DNA of 64,000 nt from Pseudovibrio ascidiaceicola (GTDB taxonomy: Bacteria; Pseudomonadota; Alphaproteobacteria; Rhizobiales; Stappiaceae). The DNA lies in the NCBI RefSeq assembly GCF_900114245.1, contig NZ_FOSK01000008.1, forward strand, positions 124,001-188,000, read 5' to 3'. Below are positions 17,323 to 25,168 of this stretch, piece after piece (position 1 is the stretch's first letter; each line of letters starts with the position of its first letter). The notes below the pieces were generated by a model. That model was not told where the DNA came from. It made no database searches and saw only the letters and a program-made list of their open reading frames with translations. Made by a program: the position numbers and the translations under genes.

Positions 17323-18210
17323 AAGGTGTGCCTTGGTCTTTTCTCCAGAGACTTCAAGCCGACCGTAGTCTCGCAACAACTTCAGGTTTCTTAGGGTAAC
17401 GATCCCACGACATTCTGATAAAACGCCCGGCGATATTGCTGGCCAGTTGATTGGCCAGCCGCCGTCATCTTGTTGTTGATTGATGAGAGCCTCCAGATGA
17501 AGCTGGAGTTCATCCTTTGTGAAGAATGAGGATGCGGGGCCATTGGGACTTGTGGCAAACCGCAGTGGGGAGAAGACATAGTCCTGTGCATTTGGATCAA
17601 AGCAGGTGACTTGTCTCACTAGCTCCCGAAATTCTCGCAAAGGACGTTCCGTCCGTTGAGTATCTGGATGAGCAGCAAGAAAAAACAGAGCATTTTGAAT
17701 GGAATGAGGGCGTGTTGCGTCGAGTTTGTTCAGCGCATCCCAGCAGAAGCCTTCTGCATGTTTCATCCATTCATGAGAAATGCCATTTCTCCAAAGATAG
17801 GAAAGGATCACGGCAGTCGGGTTGATTGAGCTGGGTTGCGGCTCTTTGCACGACCACCAAGGCGCATGTGGAGCAGTTTCAACCGTTGGGTGCGAAAATG
17901 GTAAGCCGCCATCAGGGTTTGTGAGTTCAGGAAGCGCGTTGCATATGGACAGGAACTTGCTAGGGGCTGCCCTGACGGTATCTAAGAGTTCCATCGCAAT
18001 AGCCTGATCAATGGGCTGTGGGTCAGATGTACGTTTGTCTGGTTCCAAACCATAGCCATAAAGGCCATTTTCATGCTGGTAGGCGGTTAATGCTTGCTCA
18101 GTCGGTTTTGTTGGCCCTGCTTCAAAGTGAAATGAAAATAGGTGCCTTTCGAGGAGTCTCGCACTGGAGAAAATATAGTCTCGGGCGCGTGCGAAATTTG
18201 GAGAAGCCAT
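17311..18210 (-). CDS. Alpha/alpha-toroid (prenyltransferase-repeat-like) protein, unknown function
   Basis: Unassigned protein of about 299 aa. It shows the kind of repeats seen in squalene-hopene cyclase / prenyltransferase beta-subunit toroids: YQHENGLYGYGLEP, LTNPDGGLPFSHP and NQQQDDGGWPINWP, each with a Q/N-D-G-G-x-P/W turn between amphipathic helices. The DxDD active site of terpene cyclases is not evident, so I do not call it a cyclase. No signal peptide or membrane helix. I use the second ATG (18210) because GGA lies 7 bases upstream; ATG 18216 is equally possible. Its last codons lie inside a perfect inverted repeat shared with the convergent peptidase-like gene. Confidence 0.55.
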   Translation of the reverse strand: MASPNFARARDYIFSSARLLERHLFSFHFEAGPTKPTEQALTAYQHENGLYGYGLEPDKRTSDPQPIDQAIAMELLDTVRAAPSKFLSICNALPELTNPDGGLPFSHPTVETAPHAPWWSCKEPQPSSINPTAVILSYLWRNGISHEWMKHAEGFCWDALNKLDATRPHSIQNALFFLAAHPDTQRTERPLREFRELVRQVTCFDPNAQDYVFSPLRFATSPNGPASSFFTKDELQLHLEALINQQQDDGGWPINWPAISPGVLSECRGIVTLRNLKLLRDYGRLEVSGEKTKAHLLGH

Positions 18211-18304
18211 TATCATTCCAAGTCATTGGTAGGGACGCAGTTCAATATTGCCAAGTATCGTAGGCTATGGTTTGAGAGCACTCAAGACGTCAACAAGGAA
18301 GCAT

Positions 18305-19420
18305 TTACAAAGCCTGTGCGCTTCTAACTGCGGCGCGCAGGCCTCTGCGTTGGGCGCCGGGGCTACTCCAGGATTTTAGGAGGAAGTCGCGGATGTCAGC
18401 GTGGTGGGCTTTGGTGAATTGGGCTGCTTCCAATGCATCTACGATACGAGAGGTACGGATGCCTTCGTTGGCGGAGTAGGCGATCTGGTCTGGGTGTCTG
18501 CGTGCGGTTGCCCGGGTGATGGGCTCGCCGTCCTTGCCCAGAATATCACCTGCTGTGTTGGTTTGCGGAATTGCCATGTGGTGCACGGCGACAACTTCCC
18601 AGCGGCTGTTAAAGACGGGGGAGCCAGAACTTCCTTTTTGCGTATCGCCGGAGTACCAGCAAAACATGTGTGCATCAGTTCCATTTTCAATATGCAGAAG
18701 GTGGTTGTTATGGACGACCACGGCTTTGTTGCGTCCAAGGGGATGCTGAATGATATTAATCGGATCTCCCTTCTTGATTTTGCCTTGCTTGCGGATGAGG
18801 GCGTGCCAGCCATAATGGTCCAGTGGAATGAAGCTTGGGTCTTCGTCCACGACAGCAACGATTGCGATGTCCAGTTCTTCACTTGCCCAGAAAAAGCGGT
18901 CTGGTTCTATGGAACAGATTTTTGAGGGCGTCTGGTTGCCGATGCGGTTTGCTTCTGCTCCCAGCTCAAAGAAGTGTTGGCGGGCTTCGTGCTCACTTGG
19001 CAAAACATGATGGTTTGTCATGATGAGACCATGGCCGACCAAAAAGCCGGTGCCGAACCTAAGCCCTTCAACATGCTCAATTCTGCCAACTGAACGAGCG
19101 GCATAAAGGCCGTATTCAAAGAACTCGATCGGGAGAAGATCGTTGCGCGTGCCGATCAAAGCTTCATTGCCCAGCCTCGAAAGATCTTGCGTATCATCCT
19201 CAAAGATTGAGGGCTGTGCGGAGATGGCATGGCCTTCTGACAAGGCAAGTGTTGCCTGTCGTTTTTGGTAGAGCTTCAGACGTTCCCGGCTATCTGTTTC
19301 TGCTTGCGTGCCTGCAAGAATTGCGCTGCGCGTCTTATTTAATTCCCCCAGGCGGGATTGCACTCGCTGTGTCGCTTTTTCAAGTAATACGTTGTTTAAA
19401 CTTTGTAATTTAAGGGTCAT
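18305..19420 (-). CDS. Trypsin-like serine protease with N-terminal helical domain
   Basis: Serine protease of the trypsin/V8-like fold, 371 aa, apparently cytoplasmic since no signal peptide is seen. The triad is complete: His138 in MTNHHVLPS, Asp184 in EELDIAIV, and Ser265 in KGSSGSPVF (GSSG in place of GDSG). Residues 1-65 are a charged, probably helical region (LLEKATQRVQSRLGEL onward) that precedes the protease domain. ATG 19420 is chosen because AAAGGT lies about 9 bases upstream. The gene is divergent from an SGNH hydrolase over 97 bases. Soluble trypsin-like enzymes of this kind often sit in conflict or signalling modules; that role is inference. Confidence 0.82.
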   Translation of the reverse strand: MTLKLQSLNNVLLEKATQRVQSRLGELNKTRSAILAGTQAETDSRERLKLYQKRQATLALSEGHAISAQPSIFEDDTQDLSRLGNEALIGTRNDLLPIEFFEYGLYAARSVGRIEHVEGLRFGTGFLVGHGLIMTNHHVLPSEHEARQHFFELGAEANRIGNQTPSKICSIEPDRFFWASEELDIAIVAVVDEDPSFIPLDHYGWHALIRKQGKIKKGDPINIIQHPLGRNKAVVVHNNHLLHIENGTDAHMFCWYSGDTQKGSSGSPVFNSRWEVVAVHHMAIPQTNTAGDILGKDGEPITRATARRHPDQIAYSANEGIRTSRIVDALEAAQFTKAHHADIRDFLLKSWSSPGAQRRGLRAAVRSAQAL

Positions 19421-19517
19421 GAAAAGTACCTTTAAATTGCTATCTGCATATGGCAAGCTTAATCATAAACTCACCTCTTGTGTAAAGTTTATCTGTAAAT
19501 CTAGGAGGGGGAATACT

Positions 19518-20546
19518 ATGAAAATTACATATGATGAGTTTTTGAAGCTTGCAAGGGATCCAAACGTTCCTGAGGAACAACTTCTGAAGTACTGTGATGT
19601 AGTTGAGCACTCTGGTGCGTTTGACATACAGTTTCGAATAAAGCCTGACATGGTGCAGATGACTGAGGCTGATCAGGAGTTTGAGAATGCTCTTCAGATC
19701 GGTAATTGGGCCTCTCGCATACGTCGGTACTGGCGGTTCAAGGATGCGCTCAGGGATCATCCGGAGCGGCCAATGCTGATTTCTGAGGGAGACAGCTGGT
19801 TCCAGTTTCCGATCCTGATTGATGACGTCATTGATCATCTCAGCGCACACTTCAACATTTACTCGCTAGACGCTGCTGGGGATACGGCGCAGAACATGGT
19901 GTATGGCGCGAACCGGGCGCGGCGGCGTGAGTATCTCTCCGCGCTGCTTGAATACAAAGATCAAGTGTCCGGGTTTCTGTTTTCTGCTGCCGGAAATGAT
20001 GTCATTGGCGAGGATCCAGATACCGGTGTTGCGGTGCTCTTTGATGTCCTGAAGGACTTTAACGGTGATATCACTGATGTGGAGGGCCACATTGACCGTG
20101 CGGTGTTTGATGAGAAACTTGCTTTCCTCAAAGGAGCTTATGAGCGGGTGATCAGCGACATTCGCGGTGTTGCGGAACTGCAGGAGATGCCTGTCTTCGT
20201 GCATGGCTACGATTACGTGTTCCCTTACAGATGGGAGGGGGATACGCGCGACCCGCTGCATGCTGCGCAAGATGAGTGGCTGGGTGAACCGCTGTCAGAT
20301 CGCAATATTCCAAGCGTGCTTGGCCGTAAGATCATCAGTGCAATGCTGGATGAGCTCTATAATATGCTTGATGGGTTGGCTGCGACGGATGAAAACGTCA
20401 TCGTGGTTGACTGCCGCGGGGCTATGCCAAACCTGACGGACTGGGTGGATGAGATCCACGGCACGTCTGATGGATTTGCGAAGGTGGCGAGCCGGTTTAA
20501 GGCCGCTATTGATCAGGCCCTTGTTGCACAAGGTGCTATGACCTGA
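19518..20546 (+). CDS. SGNH/GDSL-like hydrolase with short N-terminal domain
   Basis: SGNH-fold hydrolase, 342 aa, no signal peptide. Block I is LISEGDSWFQFP (Ser93 nucleophile; GDSW instead of GDSL), block II Gly lies in DAAGDTAQ, block III is AAGNDVIG (Asn160), and block V is WVDEIHGTSDGF with Asp311 and His314, so all four catalytic residues are present. Residues 1-35 (TYDEFLKLARDPNVPEEQLL) form a separate small helical segment ahead of the hydrolase. ATG 19518 has a strong AGGAGGGGG site. It is divergent from the trypsin-like gene and ends in a terminator. Substrate unknown; esters, acyl-lipids or acylated sugars are possible. Confidence 0.8.
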   Translation: MKITYDEFLKLARDPNVPEEQLLKYCDVVEHSGAFDIQFRIKPDMVQMTEADQEFENALQIGNWASRIRRYWRFKDALRDHPERPMLISEGDSWFQFPILIDDVIDHLSAHFNIYSLDAAGDTAQNMVYGANRARRREYLSALLEYKDQVSGFLFSAAGNDVIGEDPDTGVAVLFDVLKDFNGDITDVEGHIDRAVFDEKLAFLKGAYERVISDIRGVAELQEMPVFVHGYDYVFPYRWEGDTRDPLHAAQDEWLGEPLSDRNIPSVLGRKIISAMLDELYNMLDGLAATDENVIVVDCRGAMPNLTDWVDEIHGTSDGFAKVASRFKAAIDQALVAQGAMT

Positions 20547-20568
20547 TCAGTCTGGGTGAGTTGAAGCA

Positions 20569-20602
20569 AGAGCATCGGTTTAGAAGACCGGTGCTCTCTT
20601 TG
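20569..20602 (+). terminator. Terminator after SGNH hydrolase gene
   Basis: AGAGCATCGGT (20569-20579) pairs with ACCGGTGCTCT (20587-20597, one T-G pair), followed by CTTTG. Confidence 0.75.
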
Positions 20603-20645
20603 TTTGCTGATGTGCGGTGTGGGTTGTTATGCTTGCGTGTAGGCA

Positions 20646-21263
20646 TCATGCAAGGATTTGCTCGATACCTGCCTTTGCTGTGAGTTCCAGTTCGTCTCGT
20701 GAGGTGCCGGAGCGGGCGCGCAGGGACAGGCCGTTCAGCAGGCAACCCAGAAGGTTGCCGGTGATTTCAGCGGTTTGTTTTGGTTGGACTTTCTGATCTT
20801 TGATCGCTGTCTCTACGGTTTCGCGCATAGTCTGGTCGATCTTGTCGAGGACCATTTTCAGGACTTCTTTGATTTCTTCATCTGCGCCTGCTTCGGATGG
20901 GGCTGTGCAGGTGACGAAGCAGCCCATTGGGCCGCCATCACTCTTTGATGCTTTGGGTCGGTAGATCTCCATGGCCTGCATAAAGACCTTCTCCAGCCCA
21001 CGTGAGATGTCTGTTTCCGACAGGATGGCTGCTTCGGTGCGTTTGCCCATCATCTCGGCAAAGTGCTCCAGGCACTTGATGTACATGTCTTTCTTGGAGC
21101 CGAAAGTTGCGTAGAGGCTCGGGCGATTGATTTTGGTCTCTGCGGAGATCTGATCCAGACTGGTGGCGGAGTAACCGTTTTCCCAGAAAATTCGCTGAAT
21201 TGTGGTTAGTGCATCGTCTTTGTCAAAGAGGCGCGGGCGCCCTCGTGGTCGTGATGTACTCAT
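20646..21263 (-). CDS. TetR-family transcriptional regulator
   Basis: TetR/AcrR repressor, 205 aa. The N-terminal DNA-binding domain is GRPRLFDKDDALTTIQRIF then the HTH NGYSATSLDQISAETKINR-PSLYATFGSKKDMY (residues about 8-60); the start SRPRGRPR is characteristic of a TetR subgroup. The C-terminal half (GCFVTCTAPSEAG) would bind the ligand. It is divergent from the HD-domain gene, and two symmetrical palindromes fill the 87-base gap, so it probably represses both itself and that gene. Ligand unknown. Confidence 0.9.
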   Translation of the reverse strand: MSTSRPRGRPRLFDKDDALTTIQRIFWENGYSATSLDQISAETKINRPSLYATFGSKKDMYIKCLEHFAEMMGKRTEAAILSETDISRGLEKVFMQAMEIYRPKASKSDGGPMGCFVTCTAPSEAGADEEIKEVLKMVLDKIDQTMRETVETAIKDQKVQPKQTAEITGNLLGCLLNGLSLRARSGTSRDELELTAKAGIEQILA

Positions 21264-21264
21264 T

Positions 21265-21324
21265 TATGTACTGCTTCGCATAAAAATATTGAGCTCAGAA
21301 TATTGATGCAATACGGTACATAAT
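21265..21324. promoter_or_regulatory. Palindromic operator region between tetR and HD gene
   Basis: TTATGTAC (21265-21272) is exactly inverted as GTACATAA (21317-21324), and midway lies TGAGCTCA (21291-21298) flanked by AATAT/ATATT. This nested symmetry in a divergent TetR promoter is the likely binding site. Confidence 0.55.
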
Positions 21325-21350
21325 TATTTTTGTCTTTGGAAGAGAGAGTG

Positions 21351-22154
21351 ATGTCTGGAACAGCAAAGCAGTGCGGGGCCTCTGCGCAGGTGATGGGGAG
21401 CCTGAACTGGGGGATGCGTGAGGGAGCATACAGCAAGGGGCGATTGACGCCTTTGGAGCATCTCAAACTGGTTGGTAATCTGGTACGCACGCAGCTGGTT
21501 GAGCTGGGGGATGGCGTGAAAGACCGGATGGGCTTGTTAGCGCCGGTTTCTTCTGAGCTGGAGGCTTTGCTGCCTGCTAATACAGCATTGGTGCGTGATA
21601 GCCTGGATTTTGCTGTTGAGACGCATGATACGAGATTGTTGCACCACAGCTGGCGGACTTATCTGTTTGGTGTGTTGCTGGGAGAGTATGCGGGTGTGCC
21701 GTTTGATCGGGACCTCTTGTTCTCAGCAGCTATTTTGCATGACAGTGGGCTGATCAACAATCGTGAGATCCATGTGCATGAGTGCTGCTTTGCTATCTCC
21801 GGGGCGGAGGTAGCCTGCCATCATTTATCAGCTTGCGGACATGACAGTGATACGGTGCATAAGGTGGGGGATGCGATTGCGCTGCACCTGAATGCCTATG
21901 TGTCGGCGCGGGCGCATGGGGGCGAAGCGTATCTGGTCAATCGCGGGGCGATGTGTGATCTGTTTGGGGCAGGGCATCGCCGTCTTGCGAAGTCCAGCGT
22001 GGATGAAATCATGCAAAAGCATCCGCGAGAGGGTGTGATTGAGGCGCTGGAGTTTGAAACTGCGGACCATATGAAAGGCACCCGGCCTTATGTGCTGACC
22101 AAGCTGACAGGTGGCAAGACGCCGAAGACTGCGTTTGATATCTACGGCGTATAG
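21351..22154 (+). CDS. HD-domain metal-dependent hydrolase (cyanamide-hydratase-like)
   Basis: HD-superfamily protein, 267 aa, soluble. LLHHSWRTYLFGVLLGEYAG (H at start of helix with HSWR) followed by FSAAILHDSGL (the HD pair) closely follows the pattern of cyanamide hydratase and related HD enzymes. Later ECCFAISGAEVA and AIALHLNAYVSA carry further candidate metal-binding histidines. ATG 21351 follows GAGAGAG. Divergent from a TetR gene, so its expression is likely induced by a small molecule. The substrate (cyanamide, isonitrile, nucleotide or other) cannot be told. Confidence 0.75.
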   Translation: MSGTAKQCGASAQVMGSLNWGMREGAYSKGRLTPLEHLKLVGNLVRTQLVELGDGVKDRMGLLAPVSSELEALLPANTALVRDSLDFAVETHDTRLLHHSWRTYLFGVLLGEYAGVPFDRDLLFSAAILHDSGLINNREIHVHECCFAISGAEVACHHLSACGHDSDTVHKVGDAIALHLNAYVSARAHGGEAYLVNRGAMCDLFGAGHRRLAKSSVDEIMQKHPREGVIEALEFETADHMKGTRPYVLTKLTGGKTPKTAFDIYGV

Positions 22155-22160
22155 CGCTGT

Positions 22161-22748
22161 TCAGAGCACCAGTGAGAGCAGCTTTTGAACTTCAGCGTGC
22201 TGCTCTTGCGTGTCTTTATACTCACCGCAGACGCGGCCAATGGCGACGTGGATCATGAACGCACGAACAGAAACTGCTCCCAGTTTTGGATCTATAGGCC
22301 GAATAGATTTGTCCTGCTGGCCTCTTTCCACAATACTTTGAAAGAGCGTATCAATGCTGATTGCGACATTGACGAAATTTTCTGCTCTGGTGCCCTTTTC
22401 CCAGCCTGCAACGTCAATAAAGATGCGCAGGAATTCTGGTTGATTTTCAAAGTATTCCAGAATTTCCATGAGAGATTGATTCAATAAATCGCGCCCGTTC
22501 AAAGGGCTGCTTTTTGCTGCTTCTTGGCACCTATCCACGCAGGTTTTCAGCTCTTTCAAACCGATCTCGGCAAACAGCCCAAGCTTGTCGCCGAAGTGGG
22601 CGAATAGTGTGCCCTTGGAAACGTTGGCTTGCTCCGCAATGCTCTCTGTGCTGACCGCATTGAAGTTGCCTTCATTGAACAGGTTCGTTGCTGCCACCAA
22701 AATGCGCTGGCGGGTTTCCTGTGCTCGTTTTTGTTTGCCCTGAAGCAT
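22161..22748 (-). CDS. TetR-family transcriptional regulator
   Basis: TetR repressor, 195 aa from ATG 22748 (GAGGG just upstream). DNA-binding domain: ETRQRILVAATNLFNEGNF then ESIAEQANVSKGTLFAHFGDK (HTH), followed by an all-helical ligand domain. It is divergent from the NAD(P)H oxidoreductase gene, and three TGAC-N4-GTCA palindromes lie between them. Its stop is only 6 bases from that of the convergent HD gene, so the two TetR genes belong to separate regulatory pairs. Confidence 0.9.
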   Translation of the reverse strand: MLQGKQKRAQETRQRILVAATNLFNEGNFNAVSTESIAEQANVSKGTLFAHFGDKLGLFAEIGLKELKTCVDRCQEAAKSSPLNGRDLLNQSLMEILEYFENQPEFLRIFIDVAGWEKGTRAENFVNVAISIDTLFQSIVERGQQDKSIRPIDPKLGAVSVRAFMIHVAIGRVCGEYKDTQEQHAEVQKLLSLVL

Positions 22749-22770
22749 GGTTCCCTCAATCTGAATAATA

Positions 22771-22832
22771 TGACTATGGTCAAAAAATAAATTGACTCCA
22801 GTCATATTTTGAAAATAAGTTGACCGCAGTCA
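22771..22832. promoter_or_regulatory. Three TGAC-N4-GTCA operators for the TetR repressor
   Basis: Sites at 22771-22782 (spacer TATG), 22793-22804 (TCCA) and 22821-22832 (CGCA), mostly flanked as TTGAC...GTCAA/T. Centre-to-centre spacing is 22 and 28 bases. They cover the divergent promoter between the TetR and oxidoreductase genes. Confidence 0.75.
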
Positions 22833-22848
22833 AATAAATGGAGTTCCC

Positions 22849-23463
22849 ATGACAAACAGGATATTTGTGTTTAGCGGTCATCTCGGAGAGGATCGCTTTG
22901 GGCATGCACTTGCTGAAGCTTATGCCGAAGCTGCGCGTCAAGCGGGTGCGGAGGTTCGTGTGATGCACCTGAGCGCCATGACCTTTGAAAGTGCGTTGCT
23001 CTCAGGTGATTTCAAAGGAGATCAGGAGCTGGAGCCGGATGTGGCTGCTTTTCAGGAGAACCTGAAATGGTGCAGTCATTGGACGCCTGTTTATCCGTTG
23101 TGGTGGGGTGGTATGCCGGGCCAGATGAAAAGTCTGCTGGACCGTGCCTTGCTGCCGGGTGTTGCCTTCAAAATGGTGGAAGGGGAAGAGCTGCCCGTGA
23201 AGCTTTTCAAAGGCCGTAGCGCACGTGTGATTATCACCAGTGATACAGCAGCGCATTACTATGACGAGCTTTATGACTGTGCTCATGACAAGGTGATGGG
23301 GCGTCAGATACTGGACTTTATCGGGTTTGAAGAGCACAGCTTCAAGATGTTCTCGCCGACGTATCTGGCAAGTGAAGAGGAGCGCGCTGTTTGGATTAAG
23401 GAAGCTGCTGAACTTGGTAAGCAAGATGCGCTTGCTTTGCAAAGTGAGCTGGCAGTAGCCTAA
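22849..23463 (+). CDS. Flavodoxin-fold NAD(P)H oxidoreductase
   Basis: Flavin-dependent NAD(P)H dehydrogenase (quinone) of the MdaB/KefF/NQO fold, 204 aa. Seen are IFVFSGHLGEDRFGHAL (phosphate-binding loop), THE flavin-contact stretch HWTPVYPLWWGGMPGQMKSLLDR and the C-terminal FIGFEEHSFKMFSP. GGAG lies 5 bases before the ATG. It is under the divergent TetR with the triple operator and is closed by a hairpin. Such enzymes reduce quinones, azo or nitro compounds and are commonly induced by electrophiles; that inducer is an inference. Confidence 0.85.
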   Translation: MTNRIFVFSGHLGEDRFGHALAEAYAEAARQAGAEVRVMHLSAMTFESALLSGDFKGDQELEPDVAAFQENLKWCSHWTPVYPLWWGGMPGQMKSLLDRALLPGVAFKMVEGEELPVKLFKGRSARVIITSDTAAHYYDELYDCAHDKVMGRQILDFIGFEEHSFKMFSPTYLASEEERAVWIKEAAELGKQDALALQSELAVA

Positions 23464-23466
23464 AGA

Positions 23467-23499
23467 AAAGCCCTGTAAGTCAGTGACTTGCAGGGCTTT
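23467..23499. terminator. Bidirectional terminator between oxidoreductase and sulfurtransferase genes
   Basis: AAAGCCCTG pairs with CAGGGCTTT, continued by AAGTCA/TGACTT around one mismatch. Confidence 0.85.
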
Positions 23500-23524
23500 G
23501 TTGCGAATATGATTCTGGTTTAAC

Positions 23525-24370
23525 TCAGGCCGGTTCGCTGATGACTTCAGTCTTAGAGCTTGAGCCCCATTCGGTCCATGAGCCATCGTAAAGCGCGTTT
23601 TTGGTGAAGCCCACTTGTTCCAGAGCCAAGGTGATGACAGCTGCTGTCACGCCTGAACCGCAAGAGGTGATCACCGGAGTGGAGGCGTCCACACCAACCT
23701 GCGCGAAGATGTTCTGCAGGTCTTCTTTGGAGCGCAGCTTGCCGTCGTTCAACAGCAGGCCAAATGGCAGGTTCAGGGCGCCTGGCATGTGGCCGGCACG
23801 TACGCCTTCGCGTGGCTCTGGTGCCAGTCCTTTGAAGCGCTCTGGTGCGCGTGCGTCGAGCACAAGGTGGCTGCTCGTGTCCAGGGCGTCCTGCACCTCA
23901 TCGAGGTTGCGGACCATGTCGTTGTTCAACATGGCTGTGAAGTGGCGTTCCATGCGGGCAGGCACTTCGTCGGAGACTGGATATCCTTCTTCCTTCCACG
24001 CAGGCAAGCCACCGTCCAGCACGAAGACGCTCTTCACCCCAAAGGCACGGAACATCCACCAGACGCGTGCGGCGGAGAAAATGCCCATGCCATCGTAGAC
24101 AACGATGGTCTGGCCGTCGCCAATGCCCATCTTACGCATTTTGGAAGAGAAAATGTGCGGTTCCGGCATCATGTGCGGAAGCGGGGAATTCTGGTCGGAG
24201 ACCTCGTCGATGTCCATGAACAGTGCGCCGGGAATATGCTCTTGCTCGTATTCCTTTTTGGCGTCGCGATCCATGGCAGGCAGATACCAGGAAGCATCAA
24301 TGATCACTACATCAGGAGCATCAAGGTGATCCTTGAGCCAGCTTGTCGAAACAATCGGGTCCTGAGCCAT
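23525..24370 (-). CDS. sseA: 3-mercaptopyruvate / thiosulfate sulfurtransferase
   Basis: Two-domain rhodanese of 281 aa that transfers sulfane sulfur to thiols or cyanide. N-terminal inactive domain: VSTSWLKDHLDAPDVVIIDASWYLP and GALFMDIDEVSDQNSPLPHMMP; C-terminal catalytic domain ends with SCGSGVTAAV, whose CGSGV loop marks the mercaptopyruvate rather than the thiosulfate type. The gap to the upstream AlaX gene is three bases, so they form an operon. Cytoplasmic, involved in cysteine catabolism and sulfur transfer. Confidence 0.92.
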   Translation of the reverse strand: MAQDPIVSTSWLKDHLDAPDVVIIDASWYLPAMDRDAKKEYEQEHIPGALFMDIDEVSDQNSPLPHMMPEPHIFSSKMRKMGIGDGQTIVVYDGMGIFSAARVWWMFRAFGVKSVFVLDGGLPAWKEEGYPVSDEVPARMERHFTAMLNNDMVRNLDEVQDALDTSSHLVLDARAPERFKGLAPEPREGVRAGHMPGALNLPFGLLLNDGKLRSKEDLQNIFAQVGVDASTPVITSCGSGVTAAVITLALEQVGFTKNALYDGSWTEWGSSSKTEVISEPA

Positions 24371-24373
24371 GTT

Positions 24374-25099
24374 TTAGTCCTCCAACTGGATACGGACGCG
24401 TCTGTTCTGACGGCCTTTTTTCTCAATCTTAGTGATTACAGCTTTGCCAATCTGTGCGGTTTGTGACACGTGCGTTCCGCCGCATGGCTGCAAATCAACG
24501 TCTTCCCCAATTCTTATCAGTCTTACCCGTCCGCTGCCCATAGGTGGTTTTACACTCATGGTTTTTACAAGGCCAGGATTGGCGGTTAATTCATCGTCAG
24601 TGATCCATTCCTGCGTCACGGCATGATCACCAGCAATGAGGTCCTGAAGCTTGCCGGACAGCTCTTCCTTGTCCAGTGCAGCTTCGGGAATATCAAAGTC
24701 CAGACGGCCTGTACCATCACTGATCTGGCCACCGGTGACCGGGAAAGGCAGAACAACGGAGAGCAAGTGCAACGCTGTGTGGACACGCATGCGCTTGTAG
24801 CGGGTCTCCCAGTCAATGTGGGCGGTGATTTTTGCACCGCTGGTCAGTCCTGCTGGAAGCTCGGTGCCCTCAGTTGGTACATGCACAATCTGGCTGCGGT
24901 CTTTAGAATAGACAGCTGTTGCGACCGGAATGCGGGTGCCGTCTTCCAGCTCAAGAGAGCCGCAATCACCCGGCTGGCCACCGCCATTGGGGTAGAAGCA
25001 GGTCCGGTCCAGAATGATGCCACCTTCCGGTGTGATTTCACTTACAACCGCTTCGCTGCTGCGCAGGTAAGCCTCTTCTCGGTACAAATGTTCGGTCAT
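24374..25099 (-). CDS. AlaX-type alanyl-tRNA editing protein
   Basis: Free-standing editing domain that hydrolyses Ser-tRNA(Ala) or Gly-tRNA(Ala), 241 aa. Signatures: ILDRTCFYPNGGGQPGDCG at residues 30-48, the zinc motif HTALHLLS (HxxxH), and CGGTHVSQTAQIG (CxxxH) near the C-terminus. The size, larger than AlaX-S and lacking the AlaRS C-Ala domain, fits AlaX-M. It is followed after three bases by sseA. Confidence 0.9.
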   Translation of the reverse strand: MTEHLYREEAYLRSSEAVVSEITPEGGIILDRTCFYPNGGGQPGDCGSLELEDGTRIPVATAVYSKDRSQIVHVPTEGTELPAGLTSGAKITAHIDWETRYKRMRVHTALHLLSVVLPFPVTGGQISDGTGRLDFDIPEAALDKEELSGKLQDLIAGDHAVTQEWITDDELTANPGLVKTMSVKPPMGSGRVRLIRIGEDVDLQPCGGTHVSQTAQIGKAVITKIEKKGRQNRRVRIQLED

Positions 25100-25168
25100 G
25101 GAATAATCTCAAATGGATTGGAACAGGTGCGCCATGAAATGAATTGGCGCACCTTTTAACTGGTGATC

